Positions 52,441 to 63,692 of a DNA stretch of 64,000 bases are shown one piece after another. Source of the DNA: Microcebus murinus (lineage: Eukaryota; Chordata; Mammalia; Primates; Cheirogaleidae). Position numbers and translations under genes: made by a program. Where the stretch lies: contig NC_134117.1 of NCBI RefSeq assembly GCF_040939455.1, positions 61,836,501-61,900,500 of the forward strand, given 5' to 3'. The notes below the pieces were generated by a model that worked only from the letters and a program-made list of their open reading frames with translations, ran no database searches and had not been told where the DNA came from. Position 1 is the stretch's first letter. Every line of letters begins with the position of its first letter.

Positions 52441-53029
52441 CCTAAAAAGATACTTGAGGTAGCAAACAGTGGCTGCCTCCTAGGAGGAGAGCTGGGGCAC
52501 AATGAGACTTACTTTTCAATGTACCTTTAGTCCTTTCAGAATGGTGCACACATCATCTATTCAAAAAGTAGACTTTTAAAAAAGTTTTTGTAAAAAGTTA
52601 AACAAACCCCAGGATGACTCAACAAATTACTCAACTTTGGTCAAGGGAATAAGACCAGGCTGGTCAACCAGAGCTTTTCTTTTCAACATTTTCTGTCACA
52701 ACCACTTCGAAAATCATTCTTGGTTCTCCAAACCATCTCCACCCAGTGAGTCGGCTAGTCAAAGGGTTGGGTCTCACTATAGGTGTCTCATAGATGGCAT
52801 GAAGCCCAGGAACACAAGAGGCAGCTGTTGCAAATTTGCCAGGGGTGGGGGAGATACACAAAACAGGAAGGGCAGCTGAAGATGGACATCAGCAGCCAAG
52901 ATTTTCCAAAACTAGCCTCTAGGTCTGGAAGGGCCATTTAAATCAGACAGCAATATGGATAAAGAATGAGGCATGGCTAGGATTCTGCAGGGACAGGTAG
53001 AGACTGCCACCCACCCACCAGTGAGAACT

Positions 53030-53335
53030 GAAAGATGGCTTAAGTTTACAGTGGCCAAAACTAGCTCCTTATCTAAGGTGCCTTATCTGGTGCTTGAAAC
53101 CCCTTCATTGCCTGATGGGTAACTCATTACACTCCTTGCCTAATTAGGACAGATTACTTTAGCAGATTAGCTCCTTACCAGCTGGCAGAAATTAGGGAGT
53201 TTAAAGACAGTCAGAAGACCAGAGACCATGCAGACAATGGCCCACTCTGCACCTTGCAGTCTATTTTCACTTCCTTTCAGCTTGCAATAAAGTCCTTTTT
53301 CTCTTAATAAAGAAAGGCAGTCGGAAGATACATCT
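53030..53335 (+). mobile_element. LTR-like fragment
   Basis: 'tgcctgatgggtaactcatt' and 'agcttgcaataaagtccttt' with AATAAA near 53286 suggest an ERV LTR end. Family unknown. Confidence 0.4.
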
Positions 53336-54357
53336 TCATTTCTGTCACTTTATGGTGGACATCAGCCATCTCCCTCTGTATCTTGGTTTCCTTGGGGATG
53401 GACTAGTATCACCACACGTTTGCTGGTCAGGGAACAAGAATCTAAACTGGAATGTGACCCCAAAACTGTTTCCAAGAATTGTAAATCTGAGTAACCTGAG
53501 GTTTGTGCGTTCCGCCCTAGCGTTCCCTTATCATTGCTGTGAGACATTGAAAAAGTCCTAAGAAAATGGGAATATTTGAGACTCCAGTACACATCTATTA
53601 GAATGAATGGGAACACTGCTTTGGAAAACAATTTGGTGGTTTGGTAAAATACAAGGGACAGGTCTACATTGACAGAAAGCAGAGCCCTGGTGGCCTGGGG
53701 TAGGGCAGGAAAGGAGGGATTACACAGAGGAAGGTCCATCTCTTGGGAATAATGGAAATGTTCATTCTTTTAATTGTGGTGACAGTTTCACAGGTGTATA
53801 TACATTGGTCAAAATTCATCAAATTGTACATTTAGTATGTGCAGTTTATGATATGTCAATTATCCTTCGACAAAGCTAAAGGCATGTGCTCACATGTGGA
53901 ATCTGAGAGTGTTTCCTCACACCAGTGGTAAGAGTAAGCCACAAAACGGAAGAATCCAGAAGGCAGAAGGGAGCTCTTCAGGCTTTTAGATGTAGTCTTC
54001 AGAAATTTTAATGTCAGAGAACAATAGAACCGGTTCTTGCTTTGGCCATGGTTATGTCATCCTGTTTCTTTGAAGTCAGCCTACACTTGCAGTGTGGAAT
54101 TGCCCTGGCAGTTTCTGTGGAATGATGGGGTTATTTAAAAATCAGTCTAGCTTGCAGGGTGAGGCGAAAGACAGATTCTGGCTGCGTTGAGCTGTGGAAG
54201 AACTGGCCCCTGAGCCTGCCTTGAAAAGTTCCAAGAGGGCCATGTGCAGTGACTATGGCTTGGCTCCTCCTTGAAGAGAAGATGTGAGGAAAGAGTATTT
54301 CCCCTGAGGCTGTGGAAGGGCCGGGAAGCCTAACCCTGACTGTCCTTCCTCACACAG
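53336..54357. other. Unassigned DNA upstream of the MROH-like plus-strand locus
   Basis: No earlier MROH-like exon could be recognised. 53750-53870 is L1-tail-like ('acattggtcaaaattcatca'). Confidence 0.35.
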
Positions 54358-54456
54358 TGTCTCTGCGGCGTCCTGAAAGCCCTGTACCGCAGCAAACACG
54401 GAGGTCGCAAGGTACAATCCTGGGCAGAGGAGCTGGCAGGCATCCTCCTGAAGCAG
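54358..54456 (+). CDS. MROH-like plus-strand exon 1
   Basis: Acceptor cctcacacag, donor gtgagt. 33 codons, phase 0: CLCGVLKALYRSKHGGRKVQ then SWAEELAGILLKQ. The 54312-54611 and minus-strand frames over it are shadows. Confidence 0.58.
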
Positions 54457-54834
54457 GTGAGTGCCGCGGCAGTAGAGCCATCCTGGACTCCCCTTTCTCT
54501 CTGCTTTGGAGGGGACGGCTTCCCACGACCAGGGCGCCACTCCACACAGCACAGGTGTCTTTCATGTGGGGATCTCAGCCTTACACACCTCAGGCTTCCC
54601 CGGAACAGTGACATGCCTGGATTCTGGACACGCAGTGGGATCTTTCCCATGAGGACAGGTGGACACATCTGTATGATTCCTGGGGTGAAGGGCCTTTGTT
54701 GGTCCCCCTGATCTCTGGGAAAAGGGCAGAAGCTTTGAGCCTCTCCATCTGCCTGTGAGAAATGTGCAGACTTCTCTGTTATGGAGTAGGAGGAGGACCA
54801 TTGGTGTTGTCAAGGAAAAAAAGGGAAACTCTAT

Positions 54835-55345
54835 AAAATAGTTTTAAAGAGATTTATTCTGAGCCAAATTTGAGAACCATGACCCAGAGCCACTGTCAAG
54901 AGGCCTTGGGCAAGTGGACTGGCTGTGGCTGGTTACAGTTTGGTTTTTATACATTTCAGGGAGAAAAGAGTTACAGGTAAAGTCATAAATCAATACTTGG
55001 GAGGCATACATTGGTTTGGCCCAAAAAGGTGGGCCTACAAGTTATAGGTGGGTTTAAAAATTCTTTGGATGGCAATTGGCTAAGAGTTAGACTTTTAGAG
55101 TTATCTAAAAGACCAGAAAGGATATGCACAATTTAAGATAAAGTTGTGAGCACTCTGGGAGGTCCAGACAGGAGAATGTTTCAAGTTTAAGATAGGCAGC
55201 TGCTAGGATGCTTGAGTTAAGATAGGGGCTTTTTATCTTTTAGGTGATGTTAATGCTATACCTGAATCAGGTTAGGAAGTAAATGACCCCTTTATTTGGT
55301 TAACAAAAGCTGCTTAGTGGGGATTTACCATTTGTCAGCCTGACT
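54835..55345 (-). mobile_element. ERV LTR-like element, antisense
   Basis: On the minus strand 'ggctcagaataaatctcttt' provides an AATAAA signal at the 3' side. The plus strand shows the usual mirror order ('gagatttattctgagccaaa', 'ggtttttatacatttcaggg', 'ttggtttggcccaaaaaggt'). Confidence 0.6.
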
Positions 55346-55611
55346 CAGCTGGCCTTCTTAGGAAGGAGTTTTGAGCAAAAGAGAAAGATCAGAGTTCACT
55401 CTGCAAAATTTAGCAAAATTGATACTTTCCTGGTATTTGATTTTTTGGCCACTGTCTTTCTCCCTATGGGGAGGGGAATGTGGATTCCTGGGTTACATTT
55501 TCCTATTTTCCTTATGGCCAAGCACCATGTCTTTCTTGGCTTCATGCCTCAGTTTCTTCAGCTATGCCCAGGGTCCCTGGTTTTAGTCTGAAGGCCTTGT
55601 TCTCCCTACAG

Positions 55612-55690
55612 ATGAGTGACAAAGAGAGCCAGCCATCAGCTCTTTTTGATGAGACCGAAACATTATCCCTGTGGGCATTTAACCTGTTGA
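55612..55690 (+). CDS. MROH-like plus-strand exon 2
   Basis: Acceptor tctccctacag, donor gtaagt. Encodes MSDKESQPSALFDETETLSL WAFNLL; leaves in phase 1. Confidence 0.58.
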
Positions 55691-55716
55691 GTAAGTCAAT
55701 ACCTTTCCCTAGCCCC

Positions 55717-55718
<2 letters not shown>

Positions 55719-55779
<61 letters not shown>

Positions 55780-55786
55780 TGTGTGT
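55719..55786 (+). repeat. (GT)n microsatellite
   Basis: 29 perfect GT units (55719-55776), then interrupted, starting 28 bp after the exon 2 donor. Long intronic GT tracts can affect splicing. Confidence 0.96.
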
Positions 55787-56223
55787 CTGCATGCACTTGT
55801 GTATGAGTATGTTTGTGTACTCAGGACCGTTTTGCCTCTTCCTTGACCGGAATGGGGCCAAAGTCTTCCTGGGGGCTTCCATCCTTCTAGACAAGATGCA
55901 AAGGAGTTCCTGAGAGCTCTGTGTGAAATGAAATGGATCTGAAAAGGCACAGGCATTGGCCCCCCACTCCTTTGGTTTCCAATCACATAGCCTGGGACTG
56001 CCTTCCCTTTCTTCCGTGGGGACCTGCAGCTCAGAATAAAGTCAAATAATGTCACTTCAGCACTAATGAGCACAATGTGCTGGCCTAGGGCAGGGAATGA
56101 GGGGGCAGGGGAGGGCCAAGGTCTGGCTCAGGGAGAGCGTCTGGCACACGGTGATGCGGACAGACACTGGTTCTCTACCTTCCTCCTTCCTTTCTCCATC
56201 CTGATGGCGCCTGATTTATCCAG

Positions 56224-56430
56224 TCATGGCCTTAGTGGTTGCTGGGAGCATGATTTCCTCCTACTTATTCCCTGCCACTCACAAACCACCAGGAGTCTGT
56301 CTTCACACCCTCCTGATAGGCCATTTATGCCTGGATACCACAGTCAACGTTCTGCAGAGGGCAATCCCATCAGAAGAGGAGTCCACAGTGCTGTCAGCCC
56401 TTGAGTACTTCACGGAGGTGGTCCCTGGAG
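56224..56430 (+). CDS. MROH-like plus-strand exon 3 (207 bp)
   Basis: Acceptor tttatccag, donor gtgagt. Completes Ile across the junction, then MALVVAGSMISSYLFPATHK and on to STVLSALEYFTEVVPG. Phase 1 on both sides. Confidence 0.58.
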
Positions 56431-56514
56431 GTGAGTGGGATGGCGTGGGGGGCTGGGATTCCAGGACTTGGTATTTCCTAGGAGATTCCTTTCTCTGGGC
56501 AACAGTCAAGTCTA

Positions 56515-56745
56515 GTAGTTAAAAGCACTTTTTTAAACTCAAAGTGAACTCAGTGGGTTCAAATCTTGGCTTTGCCTCTTACTAGCTGTGCAGCTTTGGG
56601 CAAACCCCTTTTTGATTCTGTGCATCTATGACTTCTTCTGAAAAATTAGGATAAAAATATTACCTCTCTTTAGGGGGTTTTAGTGAGGATTAAATGAACT
56701 GACAGTATGTGGTGTGCTTAGAACAGGGCTTGCTATGCAGGTGGT
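56515..56745 (+). repeat. MIR SINE
   Basis: 'ttcaaatcttggctttgcct', 'tactagctgtgcagctttgg' and 'gtgaggattaaatgaactga' follow a near full-length MIR. Confidence 0.8.
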
Positions 56746-57441
56746 TACCGTAGTTTATCTATGACTGTTGCCTGGAAGAATCGGCTCCACCTGCAGTCAC
56801 CTGCTTATGTTAAACACTGTGTGTGCGACACAGTGCTGGGCACTAAGGAACACACATGAGGATAATTCGGGACCCACTATCCATGAGCTTGCTGGTGGAC
56901 AGGAAGGTGAGAGGCTGTTTCTGCAGGGAAATGATGCCAGGCCACGTGCACTAAGTTACTGAAACAGGTGCATGATGACACTGGGCAGGAATGGCAGGAG
57001 GGATCCCTCAGGGGCTGGGAGGGCTCATGGAGGGGATGGACCAAAGGCAGGTTAAAGAGTTGTCACCATGGCTAGGAGAGGGAGCTCACAGTGAAGAAGA
57101 GCCAGGGCCAAGGTCTACAGGCTGAGACCAGAGGGCGGGAGCACAGCTTGGCTGCACAGGGGCATCTGTGTGGGCAGCCACGGGAGGCTGGCAAGGGTGG
57201 AGGCTCCAATACCAGCTTGATGAGAGGACCGCTTCAGGGCACTTTTTCATCTACACTGGTTGATCTCAGTGCAGTTGGCAGGCAGAGGGGTGGCAGAGAC
57301 AGACACCATGAAGATGCCACCTGGCCCTGAAGACCGAGACTATACCTGGAAGTACTCCCACCTGTGTGCCTTATGTCACCTGAAGTAGCAGAGGAGGGGG
57401 GAGGAAGCTGACCTTCGGCTGCATGCCTGTGTTTTCTCTAG

Positions 57442-57515
57442 CACCCCAGGCAGAAAGGCTGAAGAGGGAGGTGCTGAACTCGGTCATCTCAGTGACACAG
57501 AAGGATCGAAGACCA
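57442..57515 (+). CDS. MROH-like plus-strand exon 4 (74 bp)
   Basis: Acceptor ttttctctag, donor gtgagc. Encodes APQAERLKREVLNSVISVTQ KDRRP; enters in phase 1 and leaves in phase 0. Confidence 0.55.
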
Positions 57516-58446
57516 GTGAGCTGAAGGGCTGCGTGTTTGTGCTGGGAGGGCCATTGCCTCTGAGACCTTGTGGTCTTGTTCACGGCGGGGGGGCAGTGAA
57601 GGAGGAGGAAGGGAGGGTGGGCTGTCCAAGCCTGTCCTAGCCTCAGGAATTTCCCTCGGGATACATTGGAGTTTTCAAAGCCCAGGAAGAGTATGAGTGC
57701 AGAAAGGTGTTTCCCTTCGGAGCCTTTGCTCTGGGCAGCACTGTGGTGTCCTCAGGGGAGCCATGGAGCTCCAGATGACACTCCTCAGTGCCTGGATGCA
57801 CAGTTTGCTGAGGGAGAAGAGCCTCAGGTGTCATGTGTGGGGTGGGGTCTGAGCAGCTGTACTTCGAACAAGCTCCACAGCCAGGGTGGTAGGCAGCTGG
57901 GACTCCCAGGTCTGACCATGCGGGACAGAGCGTTGGGGCAGCAAGAACAGGGCACCCTGGTTGTGAGCACCAAATGTAGGACAGTGACATCATCTTGAAA
58001 GACAGGGGCCCAAGTCCCAGAAGGCTGACGAAGAGCCTGGGCGTTGAGGGCTGGGCCCTGGGGACTTGCAGGAGTTGTTACTGGCCTGACCCATGAAGGC
58101 AGGAACACGAGGCCTTTCCTGGACTCAGATTCCCCCTACCCAGACACCTGTGGAGTCCCACAGTGTGGACAAGCCCAGCGCTCAGAGTCCTCCAGGAGGA
58201 CGGTGGCAGGGATGTCAGTGAGAACTTCAGGGAGCATTGGAAGTGGTCAGGTTCAGTGACTGTGCTCTGTCATGGCCACAGAGTCCACTGAAGAGTCACA
58301 GTCGACTTGGACTCAGGAGACCTGAGTTCCTTGAAGTCCTCCCTAACTTGCTGAGGTGCTCTGTGTCCTCACTTGGAACCCAAGGGGTCAGATGGTGTCC
58401 CTGAGGTCCGTTGCTGTGTTGCATGTGATGCTCTCTGACTCTGCAG
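57516..58446. other. Intron of plus-strand MROH-like locus
   Basis: No exon or repeat named; chance open frames on both strands. Confidence 0.4.
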
Positions 58447-58563
58447 GTGCGCATGGCCCTCCTGAGGTTCCTGGAGGCGCTGGGGCAGCGTGACTATCTG
58501 AGCCTTCCCGAGGGCAGGGTGGTCATAGATTACCTCCTGAAGCTCAGCCAGTGGGACTCCTCG
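58447..58563 (+). CDS. MROH-like plus-strand exon 5 (39 codons)
   Basis: Acceptor actctgcag, donor gtgagc. VRMALLRFLEALGQRDYLSL then PEGRVVIDYLLKLSQWDSS, a clear HEAT-like helix pair. Confidence 0.6.
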
Positions 58564-58789
58564 GTGAGCAGGGCCATCCCTGAGGGGGCCTGAGGCAGTA
58601 GAAAGGCTGAGGGGAGGGGAGAGAGAAAGGGCAGGGTGCAGAGAAGAGCGGGGACAGGAGGCTGGGCCGGCAGGACTGGGGTCAGGGGACTTTGCCCTTC
58701 CCAAACCTTGTCCTTGGCCCCAGGAAGCCTTGATTCAGGTGGGTCAGCAGGCAATGCTTCCAGATTTTAGTTCTTTTTTCTTCTTCCAG

Positions 58790-58849
58790 AATGAAGCGGA
58801 CATTGGACTCATGTCTTTGAAAGTCCTGCAGACGGTGCAAACAGCTGGG
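58790..58849 (+). CDS. MROH-like plus-strand exon 6, weak donor
   Basis: Acceptor cttcttccag. NEADIGLMSLKVLQTVQTAG, then only a poor gtcaca donor; the open frame runs on into low-complexity CT-rich DNA. The end is a guess. Confidence 0.42.
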
Positions 58850-59044
58850 GTCACACAGGCCTCTGCATTCCTCCTCTCCTGGCTCCCAGCCCACTCCTCT
58901 GTCCCCCAGACTGCCTTCTTCTCCCTGCCCTCCATCTCCCCCTTGTCCTCTCTCTTCCACTCCTCTCCACTTCCGTCTCTTCCAGTCTGGGGCCTGGGCC
59001 TCCTCTGAGAAGGGGTTCAGGGAAGTACATGATGGTCGCTGGGT

Positions 59045-59150
59045 GGTGAGTCTGGATTGGAGTCCCTCTGCCAGCATCTGGCTGTGACATCTTGAGGAAA
59101 TTGCTCTATGGGCTGACTTTCCCCTTATGTACGAAAGGGGGATATGGTAT
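59045..59150 (+). repeat. MIR-like SINE fragment
   Basis: 'gcatctggctgtgacatctt', 'gaggaaattgctctatgggc' and 'tgactttccccttatgtacg' follow the MIR core. Confidence 0.55.
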
Positions 59151-59627
59151 GCCCTGTCTGCTCACAGCAGCCTCCAAGGGTCCCTGGGGGCCCTGGGAGC
59201 TGCTGTGCTATGGAGGGGGTAACAGGCCATGGAGGGCCCTGTTGGGAGGTCCTGTCCTCCCTGCAGGCAGCCACTTTCCCTCCCATGAAGCCCTGAGTCC
59301 TGACCTCTCGTGTTTTTTCTGCCTGCGGAATGTTCCCCAGTGAAGGCGATGACAAAGTCACACCATTCAAAATTTTAAGAAAGCCCTCTGTCTGATCAAG
59401 TCCTTCCTGGTGTTATTTTAATAAGGACCATGGTGACATTTTACCAAGATGGGGTGAGAGGAGAGAGAGGCAGGGTCAGAGACAGACAGCATAGGCCTGT
59501 CTTGGGAAGAGGCGGCTGCAGGTCTCATAGGACCTTACAGGACTAGCACCTAAGGTCATAGGGGTTGAGGTCACGTGGTAATGCTGAGTCGGGGCTAGCA
59601 CTGACCCTATGGCATACCCCCTCCCAG

Positions 59628-59753
59628 GTGTCCTTGCCCAGACTGATCAGCCTGCTATGTGAGCCCGGCAACACCTCAGCCTTCGTGGTATTGAGGTGGC
59701 TCTGAGGGAACAGGCCCTAGGCCAGCCCGCCTACCTCAGCAACATCCCATCAG
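59628..59753 (+). pseudogene. MROH-like plus-strand exon 7 with stop
   Basis: Acceptor ccctcccag, donor gtatga. VSLPRLISLLCEPGNTSAFV VLRWL then TGA in frame; a second frame in the same exon stays open to the donor. Confidence 0.5.
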
Positions 59754-60205
59754 GTATGAATACGGGGAGGGGAGACCACGGGGATTGGGGGGCCCACGGG
59801 CACTGGGTCTGCCCCAGGCATGGTAGTGGGGCCCAGATTGAGACCCCTCAGGCATGAGGATTCGGTCATTGCTGTGGTGAGGCTGTGAACCTCACACCTC
59901 AGGCTGGTCGGCCAAGGGTTAGGGCCACAGCAGGAGCCCATTGGCCCTCAAAAGGGATGGAATGGAGCCTTGTATGCAACAGAGCTGTCACCCACAGGCC
60001 CTCTGGCCTTCACTCCTCATTTTCCAAACCTGGAGGCCAGGAGTGGTAATGACCAAGTGCCATAGTGGGCGCATACAGCATCCAGACTTGGGGCCTCCCC
60101 TGCCCCAGCTCTGGCCTCAGTCTACACTCCCCACCCCGGACCTGTCAACCCAGTGGGGTGAGGGACGGGGTGAGGGTGTCCGCTCCACACTGACTGGGTG
60201 ATGGT

Positions 60206-60436
60206 TTATTCTGTCAGCTGGAACGGCAGTGTTAGTGCTTCAGGCTGAGTGGCAATGTCCGGGTCCCTCGGCTCACCTTCTCCACAGTGTCTGTGCCCCT
60301 CCCCTGCCCTGCAGAGGGTGGGCTGCTGGCTGGGGTTGGAGGTGGGACCCCTGGAGCTTGGGCTAAAGCTGTCCTCTTCCTTCATGACCTCTTTGATGTA
60401 GATGTACAGGTCCTTCCCTTCTAGGAGTCTCCGCAC
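60206..60436 (-). other. Open minus-strand stretch at the duplication edge
   Basis: The minus strand from about 60450 reads EYVSVRRLLEGKDLYIYIKE then VMKEEDSFSPSSRG without a stop until 60206. In copy 1 the matching frame reads EYVSVRDLLEENDL and then stops. No ATG and no family recognised. It may be an exon relic or chance. Confidence 0.25.
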
Positions 60437-60961
60437 AGAAACATACTCATTTCACCAGCACACAGTACTTGCTATAAAAGGTAAGAAACAGAGAGAGATG
60501 CTGAGGGCCATTGCCACAGCCCTCCCCCTCTCCTCCATGGCCAACCTGGAATAAATGCCTCCCTCACTCCCAGCCAGGGAGGAAAGACTCAGGGGCCCTT
60601 GATCAGATTCCTCCAGTGCTCAGTCAGTCAACTACTTCCTGGAGACTAAGACAGAATGTTGAATCTGTGAAGAAGCCAGTTATTTCTGTGTTTCTCAACA
60701 TCAAAGCACTTGTGTGCCAGAGAAATCTGGAAGGATTCAGTGCTGTGGGTTATGGCTTCCACAGCTATTCACATTCTCATTTGCCTTGAGCCTAACTGAC
60801 CTCACACCCGCCAGCTGTGTTTAACACTTTCATAGACAAAGTGACTACTACAAAGAAAGATCAACTGACAGGCTACTTTGTCTAACTTCTAATATGAAAA
60901 TCTCTACAAAGGCAACCAGTCACAGGGAGCAAGATTGCCTCTCAGTTACTGTAATCACGGT

Positions 60962-61125
60962 TTCTCACTATTCACACTCACTGTGCCAAGTGGACTCTCA
61001 AATATCTCCATTTGGCCACCTCCAAGCCTGGAATAGCAGTTTAGCCAGGAAGTCTTTCAGGATGGAATAGGGCACGAAGGGAAATTCAAAATAGATCCCA
61101 TGAACCTTCTGGGTTCTATCAACCA
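60962..61125 (-). pseudogene. Copy 2 counterpart of the 11.9-kb exon-like block, frameshifted
   Basis: The minus strand reads TQKVHGIYFEFPFVPYSILK DFLAKLLFQA, then loses one T relative to copy 1 (caggcttgg versus caggctttgg), which shifts the frame into WRWPNGDI and a stop. Confidence 0.35.
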
Positions 61126-61471
61126 TGGCCGTGGGGAAAAAATAAATAAATACTGTGGCTGTCTCGTGAGCCAGGAAGAAGGGGATGGATATCAAGAGCA
61201 GTCTTCATACTGGTTACCAAATTTCTCCTTGGTTATACATTTCCTTGCAGGCAGAGATCATGTCCCCATGTGAAGCTATGTAAAATCATGCAACCCATCC
61301 AGGGACATATATGGGGGCTATAGCAAGAAGGAGCCTAGGAGAGCCCCCAAACCAAACCTCCACTACCATTCTACCGCTGCTTGGATCCCACTCAAATGCA
61401 TCTGTGAAAGGTTTGCAGATGTGCTCTTGAAGATGTCCGCCTCTGGGGTCAGGGAGGGTATCTGTGAGGAC

Positions 61472-61542
61472 CTTTGCAGCATTCTGCTCCCGTGTCTCTG
61501 CAAGGCAGCATTTGCATGCCACAGCTGCTCCACTTTACCCCG
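61472..61542 (-). CDS. Copy 2 counterpart of the 71-bp exon-like block
   Basis: Nearly the same as copy 1: RGKVEQLWHANAALQRHGSR MLQ with the same acceptor and gtcctc donor. Product unknown; coding status unproven. Confidence 0.33.
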
Positions 61543-63231
61543 CTGTGGACACGTGGAAATCATGGCACTCAGGCAGAGAAGTATGAGCACAGCTTGTAGG
61601 AGTGAGCATACACAGAGGAGCATACACACCCATACCTTACAGATACCTTTAGTGTGCTTCTTAGTTCTCCCTGGCCTCCATTTCCAGTACAGATGAGAGC
61701 CCCTGCCATAGTGTTCTGTCCTGAAGAAATAACAGCTTTCTCTTTGGCTCCAGACTACAGAGTTCTCTTCAAAGACACTGAGCTCTGCTGGAACAGCTTC
61801 CCAATACCAACATGACCTTATTTCTATTTCCCTGCTAGACCAAGGTCTAGAAAGAACTTCCGCTCCATATTTATACCATATTTAGTCTCCGCTTGTGAAA
61901 CTATTTTCTCTGAGAGAGCTTTAACTTTCCCCTTCCCTCCTTCAGTCACCATCTGGAGGACACACTCTACCATCTTGGTCCCCACACCTCTCTCACTGCA
62001 AGCTATTTCCAGGTCCATCTAAGTACAAATGTTCACAACTTTAAAACAATTGTGTTAATATTAATAGATCCATCATTCATCCTTACTAATCTGGCCTCAC
62101 GAAGACAAGTGACAGTGTCAATCCATTTAGAAGGGGGAAGGTAGTTGCCATTAAGTTCTTCCAAGTATAGTTTAGGGGACATTGAAATGACCAGAGACAC
62201 ACACAGGAGGAAGGATTACCATAAGAAGGATGACTCGAAACACTAGGAGAATTCAATCCTGAGAGGGGAATATGCCATTGAAAAGCCATTTAAGCATGAC
62301 AGAAAGGAGAAAAAGAAAGGGATGTCACAGATTTTGAGCACCTGCTAGGTGCTAAACCCTCTGCAGGCCCTTTTCCTTTTAGGCTCTCCTTGGATCTCCA
62401 CAACACCACAAGGATACAGCTGTGTACTGATGCTCAAGCTGTGCTCAAAGTCACAGCTAATAAGGGAAGAGCCAGGGGTTCAAACCCAGGTCCACATGAC
62501 TCTGTTCCAGTCAAATTTTCTGTGTGCAGGGGAGAACTAGCAAAAGTAAAAGGGAGTTATGTTGAAAGTATCCTTGGTAAGAAATGAAGAACTGAGACTG
62601 GGAACACCAAGAACAGAAGCTGATGAGAAGGTGGGACTTCTTGCAGACTAGAACTGCAAGGTGGCTTGGATTTCAAGACAGCTCCAGGAACCTCACTGAC
62701 AAGTAAATGCCCTGTCTTTTCATTCTCCTGCTCACGCAGGTGCCAGATGGAGCCATAATCCGACTTCTTCAGCTGGCTCAGAGTTTCTGATTACCCCAAA
62801 CTTTCATCCCTCTACCTTGTATCTTCAGCTAGAAGGACAACATTAAACAATACAAAATAAAAGTCATTACTATTTCACTTCACTGGGGGTGGTCATTAGG
62901 GATCTCATTATTCCAGAAGCTGCACCAGCTACATTACAATCAGGAAATGTTTAGGTCAATCTGAGAATAATGGATTCACTAAGGCCCATCAAGGACGCGT
63001 GGTGTAACTTTCTCAGACCTCCTCGTGGTGGCTATTGGAGGACAACCATGACCTCCCATGCAAGTTCTCCTCAGAATGTTCCCCCATGGCTAACGCACAC
63101 CCAGGCACAGGGAATCTCATGCCCATTATACCCACTAGGATTTGTGAAAGGTCTTCAGGTACATTTAAGTTCTCAAACTGTTCAATTTTTTAGTGCTCAA
63201 TTATCATTTGTTACATACTTACTGAGTATGA

Positions 63232-63692
63232 ACCGTTGTTATGGAATGAACTGTGTGTGCCCAAATTTATGTGTTGAAGGCCTAACCCCCAATGTGACTC
63301 TATGTGGAGACAAGGCTTTTAAGGAGGCAGTTAAGATTAAATAAGGTCCTAAGTGTGCCGTCATAAGCCCACAGCATTGCTGGCTTTCTAAGGAGAGAGA
63401 GAGAGACAGAGATACAGACACAGAGACAGAGAGAGAAAATAGGGATAGAGAGACACAGAGAGAGAGACAGAGAGAGAGAGAGAGGAGAGTCCTCCCACCA
63501 TGTGAGGACGCAGATGGAAGGTGACCCTCTGAAAGCCAGAAAGAGGCCTGGCCAGGAACCACACCTGCCAGCACCCTGATCTCAGACTTCTCAGCCTCTG
63601 GGGCTATGAGAAAAGAAATCTGTTGTCTAAGCCACCTTCTCTGTGGTATTTTGTAGTCGCAGCCCTAGTAGACAGAGGCAACTGTCTCCTAG
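63232..63692 (+). mobile_element. MaLR LTR in duplication copy 2
   Basis: Counterpart of 14165-14572. The poly-A signal is changed here (agaaaagaaatctgttgtct instead of ...aataaat...). Confidence 0.8.
63392..63484 (+). repeat. (GA)n/(GACA)n microsatellite
   Basis: Interrupted gagaga, gacaga and cacaga units, about twice as long as the tract in copy 1. Confidence 0.92.

Larger units (their letters stand above)
54358..59753 (+). pseudogene. Second MROH-like locus, seven exons, last one broken
   Basis: Plus-strand exons 54358-54456, 55612-55690, 56224-56430, 57442-57515, 58447-58563, 58790-58849 and 59628-59753 encode helical, leucine-rich sequence of HEAT-repeat type (CLCGVLKALYRSKHGGRKVQ, LLRFLEALGQRDYLSLPEG). 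The first six exons join in phase. The donor of exon 6 (gtcaca) is poor. In exon 7 the frame VSLPRLISLLCEPGNTSAFV meets TGA at 59703-59705, while another frame continues VALREQALGQPAYLSNIPS, which points to a small indel. Family assignment is from memory of MROH proteins. It encodes a different part of the protein from the minus-strand locus. Probably a decaying copy, though a sequencing error could mimic this. Confidence 0.55.

Noticed and set aside
55696..56073. Frames with poly-Val/Cys or poly-Thr/His runs
   Set aside because: Translations of the (GT)n microsatellite.
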